Of a stretch of 64,000 bases of DNA, positions 25,415-35,838 are shown one piece after another. This DNA is from Oceanitalea sp047302425 (GTDB lineage Bacteria > Actinomycetota > Actinomycetes > Actinomycetales > Actinomycetaceae): positions 992,001 to 1,056,000 of the forward strand of contig NZ_CP154855.1 of NCBI RefSeq assembly GCF_047302425.1. Direction: 5' to 3'. Numbering within the stretch: the first letter of the stretch is position 1; each line of letters begins with the position of its first letter. Made by a program: the position numbers and the translations under genes. The notes beneath the pieces are model-generated. The model was not told the DNA's origin. It was given only the letters and a program-made list of their open reading frames with translations, and made no database searches.

Positions 25415-26716
25415 ATGAGAGAGCGGGCGCTGCGCGTCGCCGTGCTCGGGTGCGGGACCGTCGGGACCGAGGTGGTGCGGCTGCTCACCGAGCAGGCCGA
25501 GGACCTCACCGCGCGGACCGGTGCCCGGCTCGAGGTCGTGGGCATCGCGGTGCGGGACACGACCGCGCCGAGGGCCGACGTCGTCGACACCGGGCTGCTC
25601 ACCACCGACGCCTCCGGCCTCGTCCGCGACGCCGACCTCGTCGTCGAGCTCATGGGAGGGATCGAGCCCGCCCGCACTCTCGTGCTCGAGGCGATCGCGG
25701 CCGGCGCGGGCGTCGTCACCGCGAACAAGGCGCTGCTCGCCGCCCACGGCCCCGAGCTCTACGAGGCCGCCGAGGAGCGCGGCGTCGACCTCTACTTCGA
25801 GGCCGCCGTCGCCGGCGCGGTCCCCGTCGTGCGCGGGGTGCGCGAGTCCTTCGCCGGGGACCACGTGTGGCGCGTCGTCGGCATCGTCAACGGCACGACG
25901 AACTTCATCCTCGACGAGATGACCTCCCGCGGCGTCGGCTTCGGCGAGGCGCTCGCCGACGCGCAGGCGCTGGGCTACGCGGAGGCCGACCCGACGGCGG
26001 ACATCGACGGCCACGACGCCGCCGCGAAGATCGCCATCCTCGCCTCCCTCGCCTTCCACACCCGGGTGAGCATCGACGACGTCCCCGTCGAGGGGATCCG
26101 CTACGTCACCGCCGCCGACGTCGAGGCCGCCACCCGCGGGAACCACGTCATCAAGCTGCTCGCCGTCGCCGAGCGCCGCACGACCGCGGCCGGGGACGGC
26201 ATCTCCGTGCGGGTCCACCCCGCGCTGCTGCCCCTCGAGCACCCGCTGGCCGCGGTGCACGGCGCCTACAACGCCGTCGTCGTCGACACCGAGGCGGCCG
26301 GCCGGCTCATGTTCTACGGGCAGGGCGCCGGCGGCGCGCCGACGGCGTCCGCCGTGCTCGGCGACGTCGTCGCGGCCGCGCGCAACCGGGTCTCCGGCGG
26401 CCGTGGCCCGGCCGAGTCCCGCTACGCCGACCTCCCGCTGCTCGGCGGCGACGAGGTGACGACGCAGTTCCAGCTGCGCCTCGAGGTCGCCGACGTGCCC
26501 GGCGTCCTCGCCGAGATCGCCGGCACCTTCGGCGAGAAGGGCCTGTCGATCCAGACCGTGACGCAGGAGCAGGCACCGGGTGCCGACGGCGCCGCCGAGC
26601 TCGTCGTCGTCACGCACCGCGCCAGCGAGGCCGCGCTGGCAGCGACGGCGGACGCCGTCGCCCGTATTCCGTCGGTCAAGCGCGTGCTGGCCGTGACCAG
26701 GGTGGAGGACGTCTGA
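25415..26716 (+). CDS. hom: Homoserine dehydrogenase
   Basis: 433 residues. The NAD(P)-binding segment is VAVLGCGTVGTEV at the N terminus. The catalytic domain has GVVTANKALLAAHG, FEAAVAGAVPVVRG, VNGTTNFILDEM and ADPTADIDGHDAAAK. A C-terminal ACT domain (from ~350, FQLRLEVADVPGVLAEIAG) is the usual site of threonine feedback inhibition. It reduces aspartate semialdehyde to homoserine. The start ATG 25415 has GGAG 7 bases upstream. Its stop shares a base with the thrC start (TGATG). Confidence 0.97.
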   Translation: MRERALRVAVLGCGTVGTEVVRLLTEQAEDLTARTGARLEVVGIAVRDTTAPRADVVDTGLLTTDASGLVRDADLVVELMGGIEPARTLVLEAIAAGAGVVTANKALLAAHGPELYEAAEERGVDLYFEAAVAGAVPVVRGVRESFAGDHVWRVVGIVNGTTNFILDEMTSRGVGFGEALADAQALGYAEADPTADIDGHDAAAKIAILASLAFHTRVSIDDVPVEGIRYVTAADVEAATRGNHVIKLLAVAERRTTAAGDGISVRVHPALLPLEHPLAAVHGAYNAVVVDTEAAGRLMFYGQGAGGAPTASAVLGDVVAAARNRVSGGRGPAESRYADLPLLGGDEVTTQFQLRLEVADVPGVLAEIAGTFGEKGLSIQTVTQEQAPGADGAAELVVVTHRASEAALAATADAVARIPSVKRVLAVTRVEDV

Positions 26717-27792
26717 TGGCGCACCAGTGGCGAGGCGTGATCACCGAGTACGCCGACCGGCTGCCGATCGAGCCGGGGGACCCCGTCGTCACCCTCGGTG
26801 AGGGTGGGACGCCGCTCGTCGCGGCACCCGTGCTCAGCGAGCGCGTCGGCGCGCAGGTCCACGTCAAGGTCGAGGGGGCCAACCCCACCGGCTCCTTCAA
26901 GGACCGCGGCATGACGATGGCGATGTCGAAGGTCGCCGCGACGGACACCGAGATGGTCGTGTGCGCCTCCACGGGCAACACCTCCGCCTCCGCCGCCGCG
27001 TACGCCGTGCGCGCCGGGCTGCGCTGCGCCGTCGTCCTGCCCGCCGGGAAGATCGCCGCAGGCAAGCTCGCCCAGGCGATCGTCCACGGCGCCGAGCTCG
27101 TCGCCGTCGACGGCAACTTCGACGACTGCCTGCGCATCGTCCGCACGCTCGCCGAGGACTACCCGGTCGCGCTCGTCAACTCGGTCAACCCCTTCCGCCT
27201 CCAGGGGCAGAAGACGGCGGCCTTCGAGGTCGTCGACGCCCTCGGGGACGCCCCGGACATCCACGTGCTCCCGGTCGGCAACGCCGGGAACATCTCCGCC
27301 TACTGGATGGGCTACCGCGAGTACGCCACCGACGCCCCCGGGCTGCCCGCGCGCGCCACCCGAGTCCCGCAGATGTGGGGCGTGCAGGCCGAGGGCGCCG
27401 CACCCTTCGTCAAGGGCGCGCCCGTCGAGCACCCCGAGACGGTGGCGACGGCGATCCGCATCGGCAACCCGGCCTCGTGGACGCTGGCCGAGGCCGCCCG
27501 CGACGAGTCCGGCGGCTGGATCGACGCCGTGAGCGACGCGCAGATCCTCGACGCGCAGGCGCTGCTCGCCCGCGAGGTCGGCGTCTTCGTCGAGCCTGCG
27601 TCCGCGGCCAGCGTCGCCGGGCTGCTCCAGGCCGCCGAGCGGGGCCTCGTCCCGGCCGGGGCGACCATCGTGTGCACCGTGACCGGCAACGGCCTCAAGG
27701 ACACCGCCACCGCCCTCGGCAGCGCGGACGTCGACCCCGAGGTCGTCGCCCCGCAGGCCGCGGCAACGGCGGCCGCGCTCGGGCTCGCGTGA
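26716..27792 (+). CDS. thrC: Threonine synthase
   Basis: 358 residues, the short Gram-positive type. PLP lysine K62 is in NPTGSFKDRGM, phosphate/substrate-binding residues are in CASTGNTSASAAAY, the PLP-phosphate loop is in PVGNAGNISAYW, and FVEPASAAS stands near the C terminus. It converts O-phosphohomoserine to threonine, the last step of the pathway. The gene is joined to hom by one shared base and to thrB by a GTGA overlap, so the three are co-translated. Confidence 0.97.
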   Translation: MAHQWRGVITEYADRLPIEPGDPVVTLGEGGTPLVAAPVLSERVGAQVHVKVEGANPTGSFKDRGMTMAMSKVAATDTEMVVCASTGNTSASAAAYAVRAGLRCAVVLPAGKIAAGKLAQAIVHGAELVAVDGNFDDCLRIVRTLAEDYPVALVNSVNPFRLQGQKTAAFEVVDALGDAPDIHVLPVGNAGNISAYWMGYREYATDAPGLPARATRVPQMWGVQAEGAAPFVKGAPVEHPETVATAIRIGNPASWTLAEAARDESGGWIDAVSDAQILDAQALLAREVGVFVEPASAASVAGLLQAAERGLVPAGATIVCTVTGNGLKDTATALGSADVDPEVVAPQAAATAAALGLA

Positions 27793-28691
27793 CGATGGGG
27801 CGGCTCGCGCGCGACTCGGTGCGGGTGCAGGTCCCCGCCACGAGCGCCAACCTCGGACCGGGCTTCGACGCCCTGGGCCTGGCGATCGACGTCGTCGACG
27901 ACATCGCCGTCCGCGCCACCACCGGGCTCACCCACGTCACCGTCACGGGCAGCGGGGAGGGGGCGCTGCCGGAGGGCGAGAACCACCTCGTCGTCCGCGC
28001 GATCCGCGCCGCCCTCGACCACGCGGGTGCACCGCAGGCCGGTCTCGAGCTGCACTGCCACAACCGCATCCCGCACGGGCGCGGGCTGGGCTCCTCGGCC
28101 GCCGCCGTCGTCGGCGGGCTCGTCGCGGCCCGCGGTCTCGTCGCGGACCCGGAGGCGCTCGACGACGACACGGTCCTCGCGCTGGCCACCGAGTTCGAGG
28201 GCCACCCCGACAACGCGGCGCCGGCCATCCTCGGCGGCGCCACGGTCGCGTGGTCCGAGGACGGGCGGCCGCGCGCGGCGCGCCTGCGGGTGGGGGAGCA
28301 CGTGCGCCCCACCGTCCTCGTCCCGCCCGGTGAGCTGCTCACCGGCACCGCCCGCTCCGTGCTCCCGCGGCAGGTGCCCCACGAGGACGGCGCCTTCAAC
28401 GCCGGGCGGGCCGCGCTGCTCGTCCTCGCGCTCGACGCGCGCCCCGACCTCCTGCTCCCCGCCACCGAGGACCGCCTCCACCAGCGCCAGCGGGCGGTGG
28501 TCATGGAGGAGTCGCTGCGCGTCATCGACACGCTGCGCGAGCTCGGGCTGCCCGCGGTCGTCTCCGGCGCGGGCCCCAGCGTCCTCACCCTCACCCGCGC
28601 CGACGACGCCCACGTCGCGGCCTTCACCCGGCACGGGTGGCAGGTCCTCACGCCCGCCGTCACCCGCGGCGCGCGGCTCGTCACCGACTGA
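27789..28691 (+). CDS. thrB: Homoserine kinase
   Basis: 300 residues of the GHMP kinase family. Motif 1 is VPATSANLGPGFDALGLA, motif 2 (ATP phosphate loop) is PHGRGLGSSAAAVVGG and motif 3 is VVSGAGPSVLTL. It phosphorylates homoserine using ATP and supplies the ThrC substrate. GTG 27789 overlaps the thrC stop; ATG 27795, two codons in, is an equally possible start. It ends the argS-to-thrB run; 240 bases then lead to rho. Confidence 0.96.
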   Translation: MTMGRLARDSVRVQVPATSANLGPGFDALGLAIDVVDDIAVRATTGLTHVTVTGSGEGALPEGENHLVVRAIRAALDHAGAPQAGLELHCHNRIPHGRGLGSSAAAVVGGLVAARGLVADPEALDDDTVLALATEFEGHPDNAAPAILGGATVAWSEDGRPRAARLRVGEHVRPTVLVPPGELLTGTARSVLPRQVPHEDGAFNAGRAALLVLALDARPDLLLPATEDRLHQRQRAVVMEESLRVIDTLRELGLPAVVSGAGPSVLTLTRADDAHVAAFTRHGWQVLTPAVTRGARLVTD

Positions 28692-28744
28692 CGGCGGCCG
28701 CGCCGCTACGCGGGGAACGCCCGTGGCGCTTTGGCCCCGGCTGC

Positions 28745-28750
28745 TACACT
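28745..28750 (+). promoter_or_regulatory. Candidate -10 element and leader of rho
   Basis: TACACT stands in the 240-base gap before rho. Transcription from it would give a leader of about 175 bases. Long leaders are common upstream of rho, where Rho limits its own synthesis. I see no clear intrinsic terminator or open reading frame in this leader. Confidence 0.35.
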
Positions 28751-28931
28751 GGACGCGCCTCGGCGCCGTCGAGCTGTGATCCCACGCGGGTGTCCAGCAC
28801 AGGCCCGGGACACCTCCCCCCGATCTTCCGCCGCTGTCTGCGGCCTGCGGTCGTGCGGAGTCATCACCCCGGACGTCGTCCGGGCTCGCCCGGCCTCAGG
28901 TCATGGGGCCAATTCCGAGGGAAGGAACCTC

Positions 28932-30854
28932 GTGACTGAACAGCTTGACGCCACCGCCGCCCGCGGTGGCTCGCTGAGCACCATGAAGCTGGCGGAGCTG
29001 CAGACGCTCGCCGCCGGCATGGGGCTCAAGGGCACCACCCGGATGCGCAAGAGCGACCTCGTCGCCGCCATCCGCGACGCCCGCACCTCCGGCTCCCGCA
29101 GCTCCTCGTCCTCCACCGAGACGCCCGCAGCCGAGGCCCCCGCCAAGGCTCCTGCCGAGGCGCCCGCCAAGGCCCCCGCGGCCGAGGCCCCGGCCGACAC
29201 CGACGCCGCGGCGCCGCGGCGCGGACGCAGCCGCCGCGCCTCCGCCGAGGCCGGCGCGCCCGCCGCCGCCGAGAGCCGGCCCGAGCAGCCCACCCTCCCG
29301 GTGGCCGAGCCCGTCGCGGACGACGCCGAGCGCGCTCCCCGCCGCGACCGCGCGGAGCGCATCGAGCGCCGCGAGCGCGCGCAGGCCGAGCGGCGTGAGC
29401 GTGCCGACCAGCAGGCGGAGCGGCGCGAGCGCGCCGACCAGCAGCCCGAGCCGCGCCAGCAGGCCGAGCAGCGCCAGCAGCGCGAGCCGGTCGACCGCGA
29501 GCGTGCTGTCAAGGCCCTCGAGGCGATCGAGCTGCCCGCACCGCGCGACGAGGCGGAGGACCGCCGCGAGGACGCCCGCCGCGGCGAACAGCGGCGCGTC
29601 GAGCCGGAGGGCGACCGCACCGGCCGCAACCGCCGCCGCAACCGCGACCGCAACCGCAAGCGCCGGCCCGGCGGGAGCGACCTCCCCGGCCTCGACGAGC
29701 TCGAGGTCACCGAGGACGACATCCTCCTGCCCGTCGCGGGCATCCTCGACATCCTCGAGAACTACGCCTTCGTCCGCACGAGCGGCTACCTGCCCGGGCC
29801 CAACGACGTCTACGTCTCGCTCAACCAGGTGAAGAAGTACGGCCTGCGCCGCGGCGACGCCGTCACCGGTGCCGTCCGCCAGCCGCAGGACGAGCAGCAG
29901 CGTCAGAAGTTCAACGCTCTCGTGCGCCTCGACTCGATCAACGGCACGCCGCTCGAGCGGGTCCGCCAGCGTCCGGAGTTCGCCAAGCTCACGCCGCTCT
30001 ACCCGCAGGAGCACCTGCGTCTGGAGACGGCCGCGAGCTCGATGACCGGCCGGATCATCGACCTCGTCGCCCCGATCGGCAAGGGTCAGCGCGGCCTCAT
30101 CGTCGCCCCGCCCAAGGCCGGCAAGACGATCGTCATGCAGCAGATGGCCAACGCGATCACGACGAACAACCCCGAGGTCCACCTCATGGTGGTGCTCGTC
30201 GACGAGCGGCCCGAAGAGGTCACCGACATGCAGCGGACGGTCAAGGGCGAGGTCATCGCCTCGACCTTCGACCGCCCCGCCACGGACCACACGATCGTCG
30301 CCGAGCTCGCTATCGAGCGTGCCAAGCGCCTCGTCGAGCTGGGGCAGGACGTCGTCGTGCTCCTCGACTCGATCACCCGGCTCTCGCGCGCCTACAACCT
30401 CGCCGCCCCTGCCTCGGGGCGGATCCTGTCCGGTGGTGTGGACGCCTCGGCGCTCTACCCGCCCAAGCGCTTCTTCGGCGCGGCCCGGAACATCGAGAAC
30501 GGCGGCTCGCTCACCATCGTCGCCTCCGCGCTCGTGGAGACCGGCTCGAAGATGGACGAGGTCATCTTCGAGGAGTTCAAGGGCACCGGGAACATGGAGC
30601 TGCGCCTGTCGCGCTCCCTGGCCGACAAGCGGGTCTTCCCGGCGGTGGACGTCAACGCCTCCGGCACGCGCCGCGAGGAGCTGCTCCTGTCGCCCGAGGA
30701 GCTGAAGATCGTGTGGAAGCTGCGCCGGGTCATGAGCGGCCTGGACCAGCAGCAGGCCGTGGAGCTGCTCCTCGGCAAGATGCGCGAGACGCGCTCGAAC
30801 GCCGAGTTCCTGCTCACCGTGCAGAAGACCACACCCGGAATGGGCAACGACTGA
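28932..30854 (+). CDS. rho: Transcription termination factor Rho
   Basis: 640 residues, far longer than E. coli Rho (419). An N-terminal Rho_N segment (KLAELQTLAAGMGLKGTTRMRKSDLVAAI) is followed by a low-complexity insertion of ~220 residues, first Ala/Pro/Glu-rich, then Arg/Glu/Gln-rich (RRERADQQAE repeats) and finally Arg/Asn-rich. The RNA-binding cold-shock-like domain (YLPGPNDVYVSLNQVKKY) and ATPase core follow, with Walker A near 392 (APPKAGKTIV) and MVVLVDERPEEVTDM. Insertions of this sort are typical of actinobacterial Rho and add RNA affinity. The hexamer ends untranslated transcripts. GTG start with GAAGGAA upstream. Confidence 0.97.
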   Translation: MTEQLDATAARGGSLSTMKLAELQTLAAGMGLKGTTRMRKSDLVAAIRDARTSGSRSSSSSTETPAAEAPAKAPAEAPAKAPAAEAPADTDAAAPRRGRSRRASAEAGAPAAAESRPEQPTLPVAEPVADDAERAPRRDRAERIERRERAQAERRERADQQAERRERADQQPEPRQQAEQRQQREPVDRERAVKALEAIELPAPRDEAEDRREDARRGEQRRVEPEGDRTGRNRRRNRDRNRKRRPGGSDLPGLDELEVTEDDILLPVAGILDILENYAFVRTSGYLPGPNDVYVSLNQVKKYGLRRGDAVTGAVRQPQDEQQRQKFNALVRLDSINGTPLERVRQRPEFAKLTPLYPQEHLRLETAASSMTGRIIDLVAPIGKGQRGLIVAPPKAGKTIVMQQMANAITTNNPEVHLMVVLVDERPEEVTDMQRTVKGEVIASTFDRPATDHTIVAELAIERAKRLVELGQDVVVLLDSITRLSRAYNLAAPASGRILSGGVDASALYPPKRFFGAARNIENGGSLTIVASALVETGSKMDEVIFEEFKGTGNMELRLSRSLADKRVFPAVDVNASGTRREELLLSPEELKIVWKLRRVMSGLDQQQAVELLLGKMRETRSNAEFLLTVQKTTPGMGND

Positions 30855-30986
30855 CCCCACCGGCCACCCGGCCGTGGGAAGATTTCCGCACGCCGCGGCG
30901 TTCTGGCACGATGGAACGTCGACTTCCGGTTCACGGCACGTACCGCGCGGGCCGACCCGGGAGCGAAGCACACCAAGGAGACACTG

Positions 30987-31196
30987 ATGAAGCAGGGCAT
31001 TCACCCCGAGTACGTCACCACCACCGTGACGTGCACCTGCGGGAACACCTTCGAGACCCGTTCCACCGCCACGAGCGGTGAGATCCACGCCGACGTCTGC
31101 AGCGCCTGCCACCCGTTCTACACGGGCAAGCAGAAGATCCTCGACACCGGTGGTCGAGTCGCCCGCTTCGAGCAGCGGTACGGCAAGCGCAAGTAG
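30987..31196 (+). CDS. rpmE: 50S ribosomal protein L31, zinc-binding type
   Basis: 69 residues. Four cysteines, C16, C18, C38 and C41 (TCTC...CSAC), mark the zinc-binding C+ form rather than the zinc-free paralogue used under zinc shortage. AAGGAGA precedes the ATG. It lies between rho and prfA as in most actinobacteria and is followed by a strong stem-loop. No Zur box was recognised upstream. Confidence 0.97.
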   Translation: MKQGIHPEYVTTTVTCTCGNTFETRSTATSGEIHADVCSACHPFYTGKQKILDTGGRVARFEQRYGKRK

Positions 31197-31205
31197 CACG
31201 CGTCC

Positions 31206-31234
31206 AGCGCCGGTGGGACCATCCCACCGGCGCT
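31206..31234 (+). terminator. Stem-loop after rpmE
   Basis: A perfect 13-bp stem (31206-31218 with 31222-31234) and a 3-base loop, 9 bases after the rpmE stop. It lies before prfA and may end most rho-rpmE transcripts. Confidence 0.7.
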
Positions 31235-31290
31235 GTCGTCTGCCCGGGCGCGGGAGCGCGCCGGGTGCCGTACACGGAAGGAGAGCGAGC

Positions 31291-32374
<1,084 letters not shown>

Positions 32375-32382
<8 letters not shown>

Positions 32383-33241
32383 CCCCGCCGACGACGGCGC
32401 CGTCACCTGGCGCGAGGCTGTCCGCGGCGCCGGGGTGCTGCTCGCCGAGGCGGGCGTGCCATCGCCCGACGTCGACGCTCGCCTGCTCGCCGAGCACGTG
32501 CTCGCGGGCCCGCTCGTCACGGCCGGCCGTCCCGACCCCGAGCAGCTGGCCCGCTTCGCCGCCCTCGTCGACCGCCGACGGCGGCGCGAGCCGCTCCAGC
32601 ACCTCACCGGGGAGATGTTCTTCCGCTACCTGCGCCTGGTGAGCGAGCCGGGCGCCTTCGTCGTGCGGCCCGAGACGGAGGTCGTCGCCGAGGAGGCGAT
32701 CCGCGCCGCCCGGCAGGTGCCGTCCCCCCGGGTGGTCGACCTGTGCACCGGCTCGGGGGCGATCGCGCTCGCCGTCGCCACCGAGGTGACCTCGGCGGCC
32801 GTGTGGGCCGTCGAGCTGAGCCCCGCGGCCCTCGCCGTCGCCGCCCGGAACGTCGCCGAGCTCGCCCCGCAGGTCACGCTCGTCGCCGGCGACGCTGCGA
32901 CGGCGCTGCCCGAGCTCGACGGCACCGTCGACGTCGTCGTCTCCAACCCGCCCTACGTGCCCGCGGACGCCGTCCCGCAGGACCCCGAGGTTCGCGAGCA
33001 CGACCCTGACCTCGCCCTCTACGGCGGCGGCGCCGACGGCCTCGACGTGCCGCGCGCCGTCCTGCGCACGGCCGCGCGCCTGCTGCGCCCCGGCGGGACG
33101 CTCGTCATGGAGCACGCCGAGGTGCAGGCCGCGGCGGTCCGCGCCGCGTGCGAGGAGACCGGTGCGTTCACCGCGGTCCGGACGGTCGCCGACCTCACCG
33201 GTCGGGACCGGATGGTCCTCGCGCGGCGCTCCGACGGCTGA
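32375..33241 (+). CDS. prmC: Release factor glutamine methyltransferase
   Basis: 288 residues. The N-terminal helical domain recognises release factors; the SAM-binding fold has VVDLCTGSGAIALAVA (motif I) and the amide-methylating signature NPPYVP. It N5-methylates the Gln of GGQ in RF1 and RF2. Its ATG lies within the last codons of prfA, so the two are coupled. The last ~47 bases overlap the antisense VanZ-like gene. Confidence 0.95.
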
Positions 33242-33575
33242 GCAGGGCGGCGGCGCCCCAGCCCAGCCCCACCCCGACGACGTCGGCGAGGGTGTCCCAC
33301 GGGTCGCCCGAACGCCCCGGCAGCAGCACGTGCTGGACCACCTCGCTGAGGACGGCGTGGGCTAGGGCGAGCGGCACCACCCACCGCGCCGGCAGCCCCG
33401 CCCACAGCGCGGCGAGGACGAGCAGCGCGAAGACGCCCAGGTGGGCGACCTTGTCAGCACCGGGGAACAGGCCGGTGCCGGGACCCGGCACGCGCGGGGC
33501 GTAGAGCACTGCGAGGTGGAGGACGAGGGCGATGGCGAGCAGGACGCGACGGGTCATCGCCGGCCAGGATGTCAT
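33195..33575 (-). CDS. VanZ-like small membrane protein
   Basis: 126 residues on the minus strand, between prmC and the Sua5 gene. It has about three to four hydrophobic helices, with the VanZ-type patterns DKVAHLGVFALLVLAALW and PGRSGDPWDTLADVVGVGLGWGAA. VanZ-like proteins are small membrane proteins, linked in one case to teicoplanin tolerance; the general role is unknown. Its 3' end overlaps the end of prmC by 47 bases and its start is 34 bases from the divergent Sua5 gene. ATG 33557 is an alternative start. Confidence 0.72.
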   Translation of the reverse strand: MTSWPAMTRRVLLAIALVLHLAVLYAPRVPGPGTGLFPGADKVAHLGVFALLVLAALWAGLPARWVVPLALAHAVLSEVVQHVLLPGRSGDPWDTLADVVGVGLGWGAAALLSRRSAARGPSGPDR

Positions 33576-33608
33576 CCGCTCCCAGGTCCCCGTGGGAGGA
33601 TCCGGTAC

Positions 33609-34295
33609 GTGAGCGTGTACGACTGCACCCAGCCCGAGACCCGCGACGAGGGCATCACCGCCGCGGCCAGCGCCCTGTCCGCGGGGCAGCTCGTGGTCCT
33701 GCCGACGGACACGGTGTACGGCATCGGCGCCGCGGCCTTCGACCCGGGCGCGGTCGCCGACCTGCTCGCCGCCAAGGGCCGCGGCCGCCAGAGCCCGCCG
33801 CCGGTCCTCGTCCCCGCGGCCGCGACGGTCGCCGGGCTGGCCACCGACGTGCCGGACACCGTCCACACGCTCCTCGAGACCTTCTGGCCCGGTCCACTCA
33901 CCGTCATCTGCCGCGCCCAGCCGACCCTCGCGTGGGACCTCGGGGACACCGGCGGCACCGTCGCGCTGCGCATGCCCGACGACGAGATCGCCCTGGCCCT
34001 CCTCACCCGCACCGGGCCGCTCGCCGTCTCCAGCGCCAACCGTCACGGCCGCCCCGCGGCCACGACGGTGCTCGAGGCGGCCACCGCCCTCGGTGACCGG
34101 GTGGCGGTGTACCTCGACGGCGGACCGTCCCGCGGGGGAGTGGCCTCGACCATCGTCGACGCGACGGGCCCCACGCTGCGCATCGTGCGCGCCGGGGCGC
34201 TGAGCCTGGACGAGCTCACCGCCGTCGTCCCCGAGACCGCCGACGTCGAGCGCCCCGCCGACGACGGGCCGAAGGACGGTGCCGTCGGGCCGTGA
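33609..34295 (+). CDS. L-threonylcarbamoyladenylate synthase (Sua5/YciO/YrdC/TsaC family)
   Basis: 228 residues. The YrdC fold is marked by LPTDTVYGIGAAAFDP, KGRGRQSPPPVLV and SSANRHGRPAATT, and FWPGPLTVI. It makes threonylcarbamoyl-AMP from threonine, bicarbonate and ATP for t6A37 modification of ANN-decoding tRNAs. It is shorter than full Sua5, with no long C-terminal domain. Start GTG 33609 has GGGAGGA upstream. A neighbour of prmC and wecA in most actinobacteria; its stop overlaps the wecA-type gene (GTGA). Confidence 0.92.
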   Translation: MSVYDCTQPETRDEGITAAASALSAGQLVVLPTDTVYGIGAAAFDPGAVADLLAAKGRGRQSPPPVLVPAAATVAGLATDVPDTVHTLLETFWPGPLTVICRAQPTLAWDLGDTGGTVALRMPDDEIALALLTRTGPLAVSSANRHGRPAATTVLEAATALGDRVAVYLDGGPSRGGVASTIVDATGPTLRIVRAGALSLDELTAVVPETADVERPADDGPKDGAVGP

Positions 34296-35404
34296 GGGTC
34301 TACCTGCTCGTCATGCTCGTCGCGGCGGTCGTCACCTTCATCGCCACCCCGGTAGCGCTGCGGCTGGCCCGCGTGACGAACGCGCTGACGCCGGTCCGCG
34401 CGCGCGACGTCCACACGACCCCCACCCCGCGGCTGGGCGGCGTGGCCATGCTCGCCGGGTTCGCCGTCGCGCTGCTCCTCGCGTCCCGTGTCCCCTTCCT
34501 CGAGGGGGTCTTCGCGACGGCGCAGCCGTGGGCGATCCTCGGTGGCGCCACCCTCGTGTGCCTGCTCGGCGTGGCCGACGACATGTGGGACCTCGACTGG
34601 ATGACCAAGCTCGTCGGCCAGGTCCTCGCCGCCGGCCTCATCGCCTGGCAGGGCGTCCAGCTCATCACCTTCCCCGTCGCCGGGCTGACGATCGGCTCGG
34701 CGCGCCTGTCCCTCGTGGCGACCGTGCTCGTCGTCGTCGTCGCCATCAACGCCGTGAACTTCGTCGACGGTCTCGACGGGCTGGCCGCCGGGATGATCGG
34801 CATCGGGGGACTGGCGTTCTTCGGCTACAGCTACCTCCTCACCCGCACCGAGACGCCCGGGGACTACTCCAACCTCGCCACGGTGGTGATCGCCGCCGTC
34901 GTCGGCACGTGCCTGGGCTTCCTGCCGCACAACTTCCACCCCGCCCGGATCTTCATGGGCGACTCCGGCTCGATGTTCCTCGGCATCACCGTCGCGGCGG
35001 CCGCCATCACCGTGACCGGTCAGATCGACCCCGCCACCTCCACGGCCGGCCAGGTGCTGCCCGCCTTCGTCCCGATCCTCCTGCCGGTCGCGGTGCTCCT
35101 GCTGCCGCTGCTCGACATGACGCTCGCCGTCCTGCGGCGGGTGCGGGCGGGGGAGTCGCCCTTCAAGGCCGACCGCATGCACCTGCACCACCGCCTCCTC
35201 TCGTGGGGCCACAGCCATCGCCGCGCCGTCCTCGTCCTCTACCTGTGGACCGCGGTCTTCTCGTTCAGCGCCGCGGCCCTCGTCGTCCTCGACGGCAGCA
35301 CGGTGTTCGTCGGCGCCGGCGTCGCCGTCGTCGTCGCCCTGCTCGTCACCATCGGCAAGCTTCCCGGGCTGCGCCGTTCCACCCACGCCAAGGAGTCCGC
35401 ATGA
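34292..35404 (+). CDS. wecA: Undecaprenyl-phosphate GlcNAc-1-phosphate transferase (WecA/TagO/Rfe type)
   Basis: 370 residues with about ten membrane segments. The MraY-like family motifs are present: DVHTTPTPRLGGVAM at the N terminus, GVADDMWDLDW (Mg2+-binding Asp pair), NAVNFVDGLDGLAAG, and FMGDSGSMFLG; the basic cytoplasmic loop DRMHLHHRLL lies near residue 290. It transfers GlcNAc-1-phosphate to the lipid carrier, the first step of polysaccharide or teichoic-type polymer synthesis (arabinogalactan in mycobacteria). It sits upstream of the atp operon as in other actinobacteria. Confidence 0.94.
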   Translation: MRVYLLVMLVAAVVTFIATPVALRLARVTNALTPVRARDVHTTPTPRLGGVAMLAGFAVALLLASRVPFLEGVFATAQPWAILGGATLVCLLGVADDMWDLDWMTKLVGQVLAAGLIAWQGVQLITFPVAGLTIGSARLSLVATVLVVVVAINAVNFVDGLDGLAAGMIGIGGLAFFGYSYLLTRTETPGDYSNLATVVIAAVVGTCLGFLPHNFHPARIFMGDSGSMFLGITVAAAAITVTGQIDPATSTAGQVLPAFVPILLPVAVLLLPLLDMTLAVLRRVRAGESPFKADRMHLHHRLLSWGHSHRRAVLVLYLWTAVFSFSAAALVVLDGSTVFVGAGVAVVVALLVTIGKLPGLRRSTHAKESA

Positions 35405-35838
35405 CCTCCCCGTCCCCCCTGCGCGCCATGTTCCGCACGGTGCTGCGCCAGATGGCCATCCTCCTGGCGGTCCTCGGCGTGGGCAGCTGCGTCATCGGCT
35501 ACCTCGTGGAGGGCATGCCGGGCCTCTGGGGCGGGGTGCTGGGCACCGCGCTCGTCGCCTTCTTCACGCTGACGACGGCGGTCGTCATGGTGGCGACGGC
35601 GGACCGGCCCCTGTACGTGGCCAGCGCCGCCCTCGTGGGCGGCTGGCTGGCCAAGGTCGTCGTCGTCTTCGTCGTGCTGCTCATCGTGCGCGACCGCGAC
35701 TTCTACGACCCGGTCGTCTTCTTCGCCACCCTCGTGCTCGCGATCCTCGGGTCCATGGCGATCGAGATGTCCGCTGCCCTCAAGGCTCGCGTGCCCAACG
35801 TCGACCCCTCCGCCCGCGAGGAGAGCGACCCCGCCTGA
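35401..35838 (+). CDS. AtpI-like membrane protein
   Basis: 145 residues with four hydrophobic helices (about 15-35, 42-65, 75-95, 103-125). Position between wecA and atpB and overlap with wecA (ATGA) mark it as the actinobacterial AtpI-like protein. In other bacteria AtpI assists c-ring assembly or Mg2+ uptake. The sequence itself is weakly conserved, so the call depends largely on context. A gap of 323 bases separates it from atpB. Confidence 0.75.
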   Translation: MTSPSPLRAMFRTVLRQMAILLAVLGVGSCVIGYLVEGMPGLWGGVLGTALVAFFTLTTAVVMVATADRPLYVASAALVGGWLAKVVVVFVVLLIVRDRDFYDPVVFFATLVLAILGSMAIEMSAALKARVPNVDPSAREESDPA

